Shown: in pieces, positions 51,773-62,230 of the stretch | Position numbering within the stretch: the first letter of the stretch is position 1 | How the letters are laid out: the number at the start of each line of letters is the position of its first letter | Origin: Symsagittifera roscoffensis | Taxonomy: Eukaryota > Xenacoelomorpha > Acoela > Convolutidae | Direction of reading: 5' to 3' | Length of the DNA: 64,000 bases | Assembly: GCF_963678635.1 (NCBI RefSeq) | Contig: NC_087070.1 | Location: 8,838,539-8,902,538, forward strand | Notes under the pieces: model-generated | What the model saw: the letters and a program-made list of their open reading frames with translations, nothing else | The model's database searches: none | What the model was told of the DNA's origin: nothing | Made by a program: the position numbers and the translations under genes

Positions 51773-54700
51773 CTACTCCATGGAGCTCACTATTTTCTCC
51801 AGGACCTCACGCATGATGGATTGATTCAATCCCACCTTCATTATGGACTGTGTCCCATATCGTCGTATCACGTCCCACGATTTTTCCATGAAGTTCACTC
51901 GGCTCCAGGCTGCTCCTGTCTTGCCTTCCAGCTCCATTTGATATCTTTCCCATTCCTCTTCTGGTAACGTACTGAGGAACGATATCTTCATCGACTCTTC
52001 GATTTTCCTCCTCCTCGGTGATTCATGAAGCAGTTTCTGCGGATCCCTGCTTCGGCACTCTCTAGCCTGGCTTATTGGGTCCATCGGAGATAGATCGGCC
52101 GACGCCTCCTTTGTAGGAGACATGAAGGACGATGGTGCCATCAGCAATAAACTCCCATCGACTTCCCCATCGTCGTCTTCACTGAACCGGTATTCTAGCA
52201 AGTCCCTTTCCAACGCTCCTAGATCGGTCTCTCCCAGTTTCTCCGTCTTACTTCCGGTCCCGTCATCGTTATCGTCCTGATCCATCAATTCATCGTCGTC
52301 CACATCAGGTTTCGGCTTGGGTCCCGAGGGTCCTTGTCGTGCGTCTGTGCCCGAATCCGGCCGAGCCGGTACGGCCATGTCTCCTGCGTGATAAAACAAT
52401 TCATCATCCACCAGGAATTCTACTAACTCCTCGCCATGTGGAGCCAGGTCTTCTATCGTTATATATGAGCCTCCTCTGCTCTCCCTTGTCACCTCCAGCA
52501 TCACTACTTTCGCTTCTCCTGACCACTTCAGTCTCGATAAGTCATCCGCGGAAGAATACACTTCGTTCCACGTTTCAGCCGAGACCTCTGGTCTCCTGGA
52601 GGGTAGTGCCTTGATCTTTTTCCTGCTCCAGGCATCGGGGAATGAGAAGTCAAACGTATGCGCGGCGGCAGCGTTCCAGCTGATGAAGCGCGGCTCCATC
52701 CCTCCACTCCACTTCAGCATTCTCTTCTCTGCGTCACGAGCTGCTCCGATGCGAGGGGCAATGATGGGAGACGTGACTCCCAACAACATCCTCCTTATTG
52801 GTGGATATCGAGGGCATTGGTCCGGCAGCGGCCTGGACCCAGGAAGCCATGTTTGCTGATTCTCTTTCGCGTGGGTGTAGGCTCCTGGCAATTGAGGTAC
52901 TCCCACAGCCTCTCGTGTATCTTTCACCACTGGTCTCAAATTCCAAAGTTTTGGGTTGAACTGGATGTGGGACAGATCCTCACGGCCCATTCGGCACTTG
53001 AAGTGGTTGTTGAAGTCCATCAACACCCAGCCTGGCTCTGCTATTCTTCCGAACAGCCTATCGTCGCTAGCCAGCCTTCTCAGTTCACTCTGCTCTACCC
53101 AATTCAGCACGGAACAGTCCACAACTGAGACCAGGTTGACGTACAACACTGAATTCCTGTACGCTTTAACTTGCACATCCGGGAACGCAAAAGACATCAC
53201 CGGTCCATACACCACTGTGACGAATTCCCTCAGTCCGTGGACCAGAGCCAACGGATCAATCCGCATCATGACAGCTAAGTCCGTTAGTAAGGGCATGCCA
53301 CAATACTGCTTGCATTCGCCTGCGTTCGTCGCAACTTTGTCTTCTCCTGTGACGCTTCTGTTCTGTTGTAAGAGGTATTGAAGCAGGAGAGTCCTCCAGT
53401 CTTTCATCTTCTTGAGCGAGGCGGTTTCCAATTGTGCATTGAACTCACGATTGGGTCCCTGTAGTTGTTCAGGGTAACGCAACAGCACAAGCAAGTCTCC
53501 CAGTCGACCGTAGGTCATGGCAATCAGAGTCAGGAGTCCATCCAATCTCAAATCTGCCAACGCTTGGGTAAAGAGGTTTGCCGGTCCTTTCACAAAGTTT
53601 TCATGACCAAATGTCACGTATAAGGCTAGCACCAGGCCAATCGACAACTTCCTGATGTCCTTGACGAAACTCGCGATCAGGTTCCTAGATGCCTTCGGAT
53701 AGCACGTCGATAGGAAAGATGGCGTCCATCCCACTCCCATTCCACCCAAGATAGCATCTGATCGTTCATACTGTGCCTTCGTGGCCAGCACGTCAGCTTG
53801 GAACTTGTCCAGCGACATCGTGTTTACGTCTTGCATCAGTTTCAACATCTTGCCTCCAGCTAACTCCCGGACATCAAATAGGATCTTTAGATACACGTGT
53901 ATCTCTTTAATTATTGCCGGCGCATGCTCGAACGCGTCCTCACCCAAGGTGCACAGCCTCGGTGACAAATACAACCATACGTTGTTGTGCGGCTTCGTAC
54001 GCAAAGCCATTGCCATGAGGTCCTCCTCCGCTGACGTCATGTTCTTTCTGATCATCCTTCCCTGCTCATTCTCTGCATGATCCATCTGTCTGAACCAGAG
54101 ATCATCAGCCACCTGTTGTACTAACAGATGATCGTCATCTACCCCTAGTTTTAACTTCAGTAATCTGGCGAAGTTGGACAGCTCCAACCCCAGAATCTCA
54201 TCTAGCACCAACCGAGTTGTGCTACAATCTCTGAGCCCCTGTATGGCATTCGAAATGTCAGCCCAAACGGCGGGAAGCTCAGATCGGGATGGGTAGTAAT
54301 TATCTGGGTCTACTACTCTGTTCGGGGCAGGAATTATCACGTTGAATATCCCCTCTGCTATCGTTGTGACCATTGTGTACACAAATTGAAGGGGTTCTGG
54401 CAACGCAGCGTAGCCTGGTGACAATACAAAGATCACCTTCACCACATTCATGGTGAAGCGTTGTCTTGCTGCTGCCTCTACCTCGGCCATCGCCGAGAGC
54501 AGTGTCATTATCGCCTCCCCTATAACCTCGTTACTCGGGATCGACCCATCCGTCAGACGTGACAATAAGCCCCTGCTTTGCAGATGATCATTTGAGCCTG
54601 CAACCACTATTACCTGTGGCTCCATACTGACCACCCTTCGCACACTTATCATCATGCCGATTGCTTGTCCCCAGTCCAATTTAGGTGCCGTCAAGAAAAT

Positions 54701-56314
54701 CACATCAGGCCAGAAGAGAGAACGGGGCGTGTAGAGATAATCGGAGCCAGCCACAATCAGATACTTGGCAGCCTTCATGTCCAAGGGATCATAAGCTGCA
54801 AAAAGGCCATCGCCTATCGGGGCCTTCAGGTTCCCATATCTCTTATCGTCTCCAACCACTGTTGTCGTTCGGGGGTAGTCCCTCGAATACTCGCCAGGCG
54901 TCTGACCGGGTGGTTTAGCGAATTGTCTGTACATCTTGTGATGTTTGTTATTGGGCTTGTTCTCCGTCTGGAATTTGCCCTTGCGAGCATGTGGTGTCCT
55001 TTCCCGGGTCCTATCTCGAACATCGGTGAGCGACCGGGTGTTCAAAGGTCCAAAGGTATTGTCATGAGGTAATTCATTCAAGTCTACATGTCGGAGTGAG
55101 GTCGAGGAGCTGAATTTCTCCTGCTCTGCTAGCAGCCAATCCACGCCCGGTATCCGATAAAGTCGCGATACTGTGGGACTTTCTCCGCCAGTCATTCTCA
55201 TTGCCCCCTCCCGACACGTCAAGGTATTCATGTTCAATTTCGCCGACATGTCCGTCTTATATTGACCCCAATGACTAGGATCTGATCTATTCCAAAGCAG
55301 CCTGCTGCCTGATTCGATTCCCTCCGCTGGCACGGTACTTGTAGACGGTCCTGCTGTCGAAGCAGGATTTGTCGTGGCAGGCGAATCGTTCCTCCTAGAC
55401 GCGGTCTGGGAGTTATTCCTGTTGTTCTGTTCCACCGATCTGCCGAGTCGGCTTCCAATCGATTGCGGCCTGGGGGGAGGAGCAGTCCCTAGCCTGTCTC
55501 TCACGTTTGAGCTCGGAGCGACGGTTACGGCTCCAACCGTATCCGTTGCCAAGGGCCCTAGACGGTTGGCGAGGGATTCGGGCACGGTTGCCCTTATTCT
55601 ACTCCCTCCGGTCGAATTGGTCCGAGCCAAAGAACCGGTCGCCCTCGACTCTTGCTCCGCTTCCCTCAATTGCGTCTGAAACGCATCATTAATCCAATGC
55701 CTCCCTCGTTGGGTATTGAAGTGCACTCCATCTTTAGTGAGCGCGATGTGGTCAGTCATGCGCAGCATATTTTCGAGATCCAGGAGTCGCAACTCACCAG
55801 GGTTGTTTCTCACCAGACTGCGGGTCATTTCATTCCACCGCGTCACGTTGCCATTCATGAAATCTGCAGCTATGGTGCCCACCAAAGGATTTGGTGGTAT
55901 CGTGCACAGGATCACGAGCTTGGGTCTGTACTTTTCTTTCAATTCGTTCAAGAGACACACCAATAGAGGTTCCCACTTGTTCTCCGGAGTCACGGGGGCT
56001 CTCGAGACGTCATTGGTCCCCAGCATTATTATTAATGTATCCAAATGATCCTCGCTCTGGAACTCCATCATTTTGATGACCTGAGCCACTGAGGCTCCTC
56101 CAAAGGACAGAATGGTAGTCTGACCATAGACGAAGATCTCATTCAGATCTCTCACCAAACTGTCTCCAATGATCAAATGGCGACTCCCTGGGGGAATTAC
56201 CTGGTCGTTCGTGGCGGGGTTCCAGCTCATGTCATTCAGGCAGGCTCGAGGATGCTCGGCTGGCACTTGCGTGAACTGATGACGTGCCATCAGATTCTTC
56301 CTGATGTCTACCAC
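51773..56314 (-). CDS. Element C third-ORF block, N-terminal part with two SGNH-like modules
   Basis: 1513 codons. Residues ~44-215 are a canonical SGNH/GDSL-type hydrolase module: block I HLIIGDSLVRD (GDS 50-52), block II-like FGGASVAQ (71-78), block III MLGTNDVS (GTND 99-102) and block V DGVHFN (195-200). A Ser/Pro/Asn-rich linker follows. A second, degenerate module (~518-720) has VAGSDYLY, VVAGSNDHLQSRG (GSND 573-576) and IFVLSPGYAALP. The remaining ~750 residues are helical and align with element A's ORF, with an acidic linker (DVDDDELMDQDDNDDG). SGNH folds act as esterases or lipases; esterase modules occur in CR1 LINE ORF1 and in some Penelope-related giant elements. The substrate here is unknown. 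Confidence 0.75.
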   Translation of the reverse strand: MVDIRKNLMARHQFTQVPAEHPRACLNDMSWNPATNDQVIPPGSRHLIIGDSLVRDLNEIFVYGQTTILSFGGASVAQVIKMMEFQSEDHLDTLIIMLGTNDVSRAPVTPENKWEPLLVCLLNELKEKYRPKLVILCTIPPNPLVGTIAADFMNGNVTRWNEMTRSLVRNNPGELRLLDLENMLRMTDHIALTKDGVHFNTQRGRHWINDAFQTQLREAEQESRATGSLARTNSTGGSRIRATVPESLANRLGPLATDTVGAVTVAPSSNVRDRLGTAPPPRPQSIGSRLGRSVEQNNRNNSQTASRRNDSPATTNPASTAGPSTSTVPAEGIESGSRLLWNRSDPSHWGQYKTDMSAKLNMNTLTCREGAMRMTGGESPTVSRLYRIPGVDWLLAEQEKFSSSTSLRHVDLNELPHDNTFGPLNTRSLTDVRDRTRERTPHARKGKFQTENKPNNKHHKMYRQFAKPPGQTPGEYSRDYPRTTTVVGDDKRYGNLKAPIGDGLFAAYDPLDMKAAKYLIVAGSDYLYTPRSLFWPDVIFLTAPKLDWGQAIGMMISVRRVVSMEPQVIVVAGSNDHLQSRGLLSRLTDGSIPSNEVIGEAIMTLLSAMAEVEAAARQRFTMNVVKVIFVLSPGYAALPEPLQFVYTMVTTIAEGIFNVIIPAPNRVVDPDNYYPSRSELPAVWADISNAIQGLRDCSTTRLVLDEILGLELSNFARLLKLKLGVDDDHLLVQQVADDLWFRQMDHAENEQGRMIRKNMTSAEEDLMAMALRTKPHNNVWLYLSPRLCTLGEDAFEHAPAIIKEIHVYLKILFDVRELAGGKMLKLMQDVNTMSLDKFQADVLATKAQYERSDAILGGMGVGWTPSFLSTCYPKASRNLIASFVKDIRKLSIGLVLALYVTFGHENFVKGPANLFTQALADLRLDGLLTLIAMTYGRLGDLLVLLRYPEQLQGPNREFNAQLETASLKKMKDWRTLLLQYLLQQNRSVTGEDKVATNAGECKQYCGMPLLTDLAVMMRIDPLALVHGLREFVTVVYGPVMSFAFPDVQVKAYRNSVLYVNLVSVVDCSVLNWVEQSELRRLASDDRLFGRIAEPGWVLMDFNNHFKCRMGREDLSHIQFNPKLWNLRPVVKDTREAVGVPQLPGAYTHAKENQQTWLPGSRPLPDQCPRYPPIRRMLLGVTSPIIAPRIGAARDAEKRMLKWSGGMEPRFISWNAAAAHTFDFSFPDAWSRKKIKALPSRRPEVSAETWNEVYSSADDLSRLKWSGEAKVVMLEVTRESRGGSYITIEDLAPHGEELVEFLVDDELFYHAGDMAVPARPDSGTDARQGPSGPKPKPDVDDDELMDQDDNDDGTGSKTEKLGETDLGALERDLLEYRFSEDDDGEVDGSLLLMAPSSFMSPTKEASADLSPMDPISQARECRSRDPQKLLHESPRRRKIEESMKISFLSTLPEEEWERYQMELEGKTGAAWSRVNFMEKSWDVIRRYGTQSIMKVGLNQSIMREVLEKIVSSME
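55669..56185 (-). other. Canonical SGNH/GDSL hydrolase module, element C
   Basis: About 172 residues with GDS, GAS, GTND and DGVH blocks in the right order and spacing for the SGNH superfamily: nucleophile Ser in block I, Asn in block III, Asp/His in block V. It sits at the start of the third ORF, directly after the small coiled-coil ORF. The B copy is recognisable but broken, and none is seen in A. Confidence 0.75.
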
Positions 56315-56352
56315 GCGAGACTTCTCAAAGACTCCACCAGGCGCAGAACACG

Positions 56353-57369
56353 CTATCGTGCGGGTTGTTCCCTCCGGCTATTTGATGAATGATCACGACG
56401 TTGGCAAGGAACGATCCTAACCAGTGTCCGCTCAGTGCCTCTGTTGATCTCATCCATCGCGGCTCTGGCCACTTGGTTAAATGATTCCTGAAATTGAGGA
56501 GCTAGATAGGTGTCAGAAGGGTCTGGTATCGTGAACCTCTGACTCGAAGCAGACGGTCGTGTCTGCTGAGGAGCCTCGGGCCCCCTTGATGCACGCAAAT
56601 CCAGAATCTCAGGTCCCCTCGATGCGCATAGCTCCTGCGCTGTTGTCCTGGGGCGTGTGTCGTTGGATCCCTCCGAGGATCTCATGCTCGCCAGGACTTC
56701 CGGTGACACTTGGCTCACCGTCGCCATATACAGCTCCTTCAGGTGCTTTATTTCATCCTCCTTATAAGCCACCTGCAGATCTTCGTATTTCTTCTTCCAT
56801 TCGTCCCTCTCTCGAGCTATTGCCCTATACTCCTGGAGTTTGGCACACAGCTCGCTCTGATCTTTCTCCTTCTTTTCCAGCGTCTCGATCGTCTCTGACG
56901 TCTGGATCTCTATCTCGCTCACTCTCACTTTCTTCAAAGGAGGAGCAGCTGTAGGAGAGTCGACCGAATGTGACGGGCCTGGCCCATCACGTTGTCTCTT
57001 CGCTCCGATGAGTGGCTGCGCCGGTTGGACTGGTAAGGGCATCTCACCTAGCCGGTGGTCCCTCTGTTCACCTAGTCCTGGCTCACGAGCCAGGTCGTGG
57101 CCAGACATTTCTCCACGCCTCCATCTCATCAATCGGTTTCGGCCTCTCTCGGCGGTCCCGGACTCACCGAAGGCCAACATCAAAACGACTTCCGTAGGGC
57201 GATTCCCTCGACCCTCTCGTCCTAGTGCATTAAGGAGCGCCACCACAAACATCGCCAACCCCGGGTCTTCTCGTGTGAAATCACAATCGATCAGCCGCTG
57301 ATAGATCTCGTCTAGAGTCGCTCCTAGACTCGCTGAGAGGAATTCCATGAGTTCGTTCGTGTCACCCAT
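56353..57369 (-). CDS. Element C small coiled-coil ORF
   Basis: 338 codons starting at ATG 57369. N-terminal helical region (ELMEFLSASLGATLDEIYQR, DPGLAMFVVALLNALGREGR, NRPTEVVLMLAFGESG) as in B's ORF at 31206-32426, then MRWRRGEMSGHDLAREPGLG, a Pro-rich basic linker, a coiled coil (~155-220) and RFTIPDPSDTYLAP. It lies 38 bp before the third ORF, so the two are probably on one RNA. Function unknown. Confidence 0.7.
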   Translation of the reverse strand: MGDTNELMEFLSASLGATLDEIYQRLIDCDFTREDPGLAMFVVALLNALGREGRGNRPTEVVLMLAFGESGTAERGRNRLMRWRRGEMSGHDLAREPGLGEQRDHRLGEMPLPVQPAQPLIGAKRQRDGPGPSHSVDSPTAAPPLKKVRVSEIEIQTSETIETLEKKEKDQSELCAKLQEYRAIARERDEWKKKYEDLQVAYKEDEIKHLKELYMATVSQVSPEVLASMRSSEGSNDTRPRTTAQELCASRGPEILDLRASRGPEAPQQTRPSASSQRFTIPDPSDTYLAPQFQESFNQVARAAMDEINRGTERTLVRIVPCQRRDHSSNSRREQPAR

Positions 57370-57833
57370 TTCTTATCGTGTTGATTCTTGCTGTCGTGTA
57401 GTGTCTTCTTGTGTCGTTTCGATTCAATGGATTCAATAAACAATTTCTGATCAATCAAGATCTAAAAAACAAGTCGCGACTTAGAACCATCATTTTTGGA
57501 TACAACATCAATCAATTCTTTAAAACTCTCCATTGAAATTCTTTTTTCAATTCTGATTTAAAATTTTAGCACCAAGGTGGATCGTCCACCTTTGCCTTTG
57601 TCAAAGTAGCACGAATGTGCGCTGTCACCTTGATGACCTGGAGTGCCCCAGGTCTTTTATGACACAAACATAAAACCTATCATAACAATAGCATAACATA
57701 GACACATAAACATCACACACCTATACTATCACATAAAAACATAATCCCTAATAAAAACTTAATCCTAATCTAAACTTAAGCCTAATCTCTGTCAAGTAAC
57801 TTAATAAAAACCACTTATCGCCGAGCGCAATTC
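57370..57833 (-). other. Element C pol/third-block spacer with strong hairpins
   Basis: It contains AAGGTGGA-TCG-TCCACCTT (57574-57592), GCAC-GAAT-GTGC (57609-57620) and GACCTGG-AGTGCC-CCAGGTC (57635-57654). Position matches the stem-rich spacer of A and B, but the paired sequences differ. A CATAACA-type low-complexity stretch follows at ~57680-57740. Confidence 0.55.
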
Positions 57834-59333
57834 TTAGCATATACTCAGATAGTATTTTTTATGTAAGTAAACTTCTATGTCAGTCTCTGAAAATATCACA
57901 TGCACAAGAGCGTACAACTCTCTAGGGTGTAGCTTCCCTCTATTGGGATCATAAACTGGTAACGAGAGAGAGGTCACACCTCTCTCAACCAGGAAATCCC
58001 TGAGTCGAGTCAAGGCCAATACCAAGCTCTCCGGATTCACGTGTTGCCTATCAGTAGCTTTCGTAACCAAAAAACACAAATATTTCCCTGGTATCTGTGA
58101 TGCAACAGGGGGCAACGCTATCATTCCTCCTACACCAGGCCTCTGTTTCCACAAAAACTCTATATTCTTGTACTCTCTTTTAAAGTCAGCTGCTAGTGCT
58201 GTTTTGAAGCTCACATCCGCCGTTATCGCTATGGCGCACGTGCGTTCCGTGAGTATAAAATCGCTGTCCGTTATGACGATATTGTTCGAATAGTGGTTCG
58301 GTAGATCAAAATACGATTCAAAGATTCGTCCAAAAGGTGGTTTCTTAGCATTCTCGCCCTCTGTCTCTAGTTCTCCGGTTTCTCTTGCCGATTTCAATTT
58401 TTTTATCATGAGGTTTTCGGTGTGGGTGAGTCCTACCCCCACTCCCCGGACAAAAATATCCATCGACGTCCCCGTCGATCGCCCAAAGTCTAGGAGACCG
58501 AGGTTGGATTGTGGAACACGTAGAGGACCATCTGGGGCGACCCAGTTGGACTCGGTATTGTCATGACTGATGTATTTGACGCCGTCTCTATCGACGTCCT
58601 GAATCGTCAGGATCGTCTCTTTTGGATCTGTCGGCAGATCATGGAGCCATTCGAGCACGCGCAAGTTTGTTAGTTCTTGCTCATGAGTCTGTTCCGTTTC
58701 TGGTTCGAACTCCACTTCCGGTTCTGATCGATCGTCGATCCAATCTTGATCCATATCGTTCACAAGGTCGATTTCTTCTAGCATCGCCACTTCGTCCAGT
58801 CCCACCAGCGAGTCTATGACATCACTCACTACTATCCTGTCTACAACGAAGTCCTCGCCATACGGATTGTATTTCTTCTGGTTTTTTCCTCTCTTGCTTT
58901 GGCGTGTTTCCATAGTGAGAGGAAAGTCAGGCTTTATTCCTTTGTCAATTTTGGTTTGTTCCGGGCAATCCCAGTCTTCTTCGGCATAGGGTAGAGTTTC
59001 ATCGTCCACCTCTACTCGCTCAGTCAACTCGAGATCCAGTGGTAGATCGCAATCGTCCACCACCTCATTCCCGTCGTTCTTGTCGCGAGTACCCCTTTCA
59101 TTCACTTCACAAGCAGGATCCACTATTAAATAATCTCCCTCTTGCATGTCCGCTGGGATGCACCAGTCCTCTGACGAGGCATTGTGTGGTTTGATGTTCT
59201 CGTAATGAGCCGCTCTTCCAGTGCTCAGTCGATAAAAACGACCTCCTTGGTGCACCTCTGTTATCTGAAATGGACCACGCCATTTCTTTAATAGTTTCTT
59301 GGTTCCTTTTGGTGGAACCACTTCCTGGAACAC
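57834..59333 (-). CDS. pol: Element C Pol C-terminal extension with macrodomain-like end
   Basis: It begins in the GPY/F-like module (KKWRGPFQITEVHQGGRFYRL), continues through an acidic region (EEDWDCPEQ, DQDWIDDRSEPEVEFEPE) and a conserved MDIFVRGVGVGLTHTENLMIKKL block, and ends in the macrodomain-like module (ITADVSFKTALAADFKREYKN, YLCFLVTKATDRQHVNPESL, LTRLRDFLVERGVTSLSLPVYD). Residue conservation with A is highest in the last 200 residues. The internal PPT-like motif (58442-58453) lies within the MDIFVRGVG block. Confidence 0.75.
   Translation of the reverse strand: MFQEVVPPKGTKKLLKKWRGPFQITEVHQGGRFYRLSTGRAAHYENIKPHNASSEDWCIPADMQEGDYLIVDPACEVNERGTRDKNDGNEVVDDCDLPLDLELTERVEVDDETLPYAEEDWDCPEQTKIDKGIKPDFPLTMETRQSKRGKNQKKYNPYGEDFVVDRIVVSDVIDSLVGLDEVAMLEEIDLVNDMDQDWIDDRSEPEVEFEPETEQTHEQELTNLRVLEWLHDLPTDPKETILTIQDVDRDGVKYISHDNTESNWVAPDGPLRVPQSNLGLLDFGRSTGTSMDIFVRGVGVGLTHTENLMIKKLKSARETGELETEGENAKKPPFGRIFESYFDLPNHYSNNIVITDSDFILTERTCAIAITADVSFKTALAADFKREYKNIEFLWKQRPGVGGMIALPPVASQIPGKYLCFLVTKATDRQHVNPESLVLALTRLRDFLVERGVTSLSLPVYDPNRGKLHPRELYALVHVIFSETDIEVYLHKKYYLSIC
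58442..58453 (-). promoter_or_regulatory. Internal PPT-like site, element C
   Basis: Sense TTTTTGTCCGGGGAGTGGGG, read as I-F-V-R-G-V-G. Same position and nucleotide core as in A, although pol in C is a different subfamily. Confidence 0.5.
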
Positions 59334-62227
59334 CCAGACGTAATCGCCAACTGAGTAGGCTTTTGCATCGGCTGTTCTTTTATCAAACCTCCTTTTTTGT
59401 CTAATTTGCGCCTGTTGCGTATTCCTCCTGCATAAGTCATTGAGGTCCTGTTGTCTTCTAATAACGTTTGCGGTGCTGTCCTCTTCCCTTCATATTCAGG
59501 GTAGAAGAACGTTAACGGGAGTGCTTTTTCGTGACCCGTCAGCATCATATGCGGACTTATTCCCGTGGTGGAATGCTCCGTGCTGTTGTAAGCACCCATC
59601 ACTTGCGGCAAGTGCTTGTCCCAGTCATCCATGTAGCGTGAGCAGTAGACTCTCAACATGGATACCAGTGTGCGATTCTGCCTCTCGACTAGGCCATTCG
59701 TTTGCGGGTGATAAGTGGTCGAATGGGCCTGCGCTACCTGCGACCTTTTCATTAACTCTTTCGTGAGATCACCTACGAATGCTTTGCCATTGTCCGATTG
59801 GAACGTGATGGGGCAGCCATGCCTTGCTATCCACACATTTATCAAATGATCGCATGTTTCTTCTGCCGATGCTGTTATGCACGGTGCTGCCTCCGCATAC
59901 TTCGTAAAATGGTCGATCATTACCAGCACCTGATTATAGCCCGTTGCTGTCATACAAATTTTCTGATGATCAATTTGCACCACTTCGTTGAAACCTGACG
60001 ACTCTATTGACTGTAGGGGGAACCTTAGCTTCCTGGGATCCTTCGCTTGCTGACATGACAGGCATGCTGCGATCCACTTCTCACAAGCCTTCTTCAATCC
60101 CGGCCATTCAAATCGTTTCTGTATCCTGTTATACACTTTGTCCACGCCTTGATGACCCATCTGATCATGTGAACGAAAGAGTAATTCGGTCTGGTACAAC
60201 TGTGGTAACACTATTGAATTGTATTTATAAAGGACCTTGTCCTCCTCCTTGCGCTTACAGGCTACGATTCCGTCCTTATTCAGGTACAACAAGTCGTTTC
60301 GCTTCAGGTAGAATTGCTTCAGGATTTTGTAGCTGTCTTCTTCCAAGTATCCCTTATCAGGTGCTACTTTCTCAATCCATCTCTTGAGACTGCTCGTCAT
60401 CCTATCATTTCGTTGAGCCCTTAGGAGATCCGACAGCCTGTACCTGGCTTTCAAATACGTCTTCACCACGTTCATTTGCCCACTCATTATCTCCGGAGCA
60501 TGAGCATCGTCCATCAACTTGACACACCATATCTTTTTCAAAGGCGTCGCTTCCTGCACAGATGGTTCCAGATTGGTACGGACGACCGTACCATGTGGCA
60601 GCAATCTGGTTGGGCGTTTCGAAACTGCTATCAGTTCGAGCTCGTCTGCGGCATTATCTACCACAGTGCCCTCTTCATCTGAGGTGTATCTGTCCCTGTC
60701 TGGATCCTGATGTGTTTCTCGGTCCAGCCCACGCTGCTTCCAGTCTACCAATAAGGAGTGGATTGCGATCTCTGACATATCGGAGTTGGAAGCTGTTTCA
60801 GACGTGTTGTCCCAGGACTGGGGTCTCGAGTCAACACTTGAGTCGACTGATTCCTCAACATCATATTCCAAGTTGTCTGAGATGTTTTTTGACTCCCCGG
60901 ACAAAACTCTGTCCATCGGTGGCTTTGAACCCGACTCCCCGGACAAAATTCTGCCCCTAGGTCGTCTAGTCAACCTCTCCCCGGACAAGTCGTCCTGCAC
61001 GGGCTCAAAGGTGTCTGACTCCTCAGAGGAGACGTCCTTGACTGGCTCGAAGGTGTCAGACTCCCCGGACATTGTCTCGTCCACGGACGAACAATCTGGG
61101 CTTGGCTCGTATTCCTCTTTTGCATCCGTGAAGTGCACTCTCCTCGTGAAGCTAGATTTCGATCTGATCCTGACTTCCTCAGTAGTTTGGTTCTGGTTCA
61201 ATGTTCCATATTCAGTGAACGAAGTTCTCAACAAGACTTATTTCGGCATCGAGGTCACCAGCTGGTTGACGATCGACCTGCAATCCCGTTCAACGCCTCG
61301 GCTGCGAATGGACACTGGCCTCTTCTCTGTTCTCTCGGTGACAGTCAACCGCTGCATGGTCTCCATCCATTCACGATCATGCCTATCCACTTCCCTATCC
61401 AACAAGTCGCGGAGTTTTCCCATGACCTCCGGCGCCACGTTCACCGTCTTGTTCAATAAAGCGATGCTGTTTATACCCAGCCTGGTCAGTTCTTGCTGTA
61501 CCAAGTTGGATCGGACTAGCAGATCCAACGGAACGGGCTCGCCTCTGGCTAAAAGCTTTATCTCCGCGGCCGTCTCCACTGGAAGAACAGGGTGTCCAGG
61601 TATAGGATGTCCTGACTTGTCTAACCACCTAGTAAGTGGCAGCTTGTCGTAGGTTTCTTTGTCCAGAAAGGAAAACCCGTCTTTGATCTCTGATTGGTTA
61701 GCTTGCTTCTCCTCGAGGCGCTCATAAAATTCTGTCTTTTTACTGAGGCTATCTGCGTTCTGGTGCTTGTGACGGGTACGGTGCTCTATGATCATGTGGT
61801 ATCCATCCAGGCGCACAATCCAACGACCAATATAGCTTTGGTCCATCGAATAGGTTTTCAGCCAGGCAAGGGCACGATTATCCACACGTAACTTGAAGGG
61901 AGCACTCCCCAAGTAGGCCCTGTATTTTTCCACGAAAGTGATCACCGCAAACATCTCCGCTTTTGGTGCGCCGTACTTCATTTCAGTATCACTCAGGACT
62001 TTACTCCCGTAGGCTATCGGACGAAGAACCGTTCTCCCGTTCCACTCCTGCTCTTGGTGAAGTATGCCCGATATCGCAACCGCTGATGCATCCGTGTCCA
62101 GCACGAACATTCCCTTCTCCGTTGGCATGCCGAGGACCGGTGCCTCGCAAAGTTCACGTTTGATGTTTTCAAATGAGACTTGTGCCTCATCAGTCCAGGT
62201 GAACTTTTTGCCCTTGTTTCTCATCAA
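59300..62227 (-). pseudogene. pol: Element C RNase H, LSGES linker and integrase region
   Basis: RNase H (LDTDASAVAISGILHQEQ, FAVITFVEKYRAYLGS) lies at ~61700-62150. The linker carries LSGES motifs whose DNA repeats every 42 bp. Integrase has an HHCC region (HDQMGHQGVDKVY, CLSCQQAKD), DHQKICM/FQSDNGKAFVG acidic residues and TTYHPQTNGLVERQNRTL at ~59500-60250. The region has a small number of breaks. Confidence 0.8.
60893..61070 (-). repeat. PPT-like motif array with 42-bp period in element C pol linker
   Basis: Sense TTGTCCGGGGAG at 60893-60904, 60935-60946 and 60977-60988; a degenerate copy near 61019; and GTCCGGGGAG at 61061-61070. All are on an exact 42-bp grid. The encoded motif is LSGES/LSGER/MSGES, 14 residues apart. 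Confidence 0.8.
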
Positions 62228-62230
62228 CCT

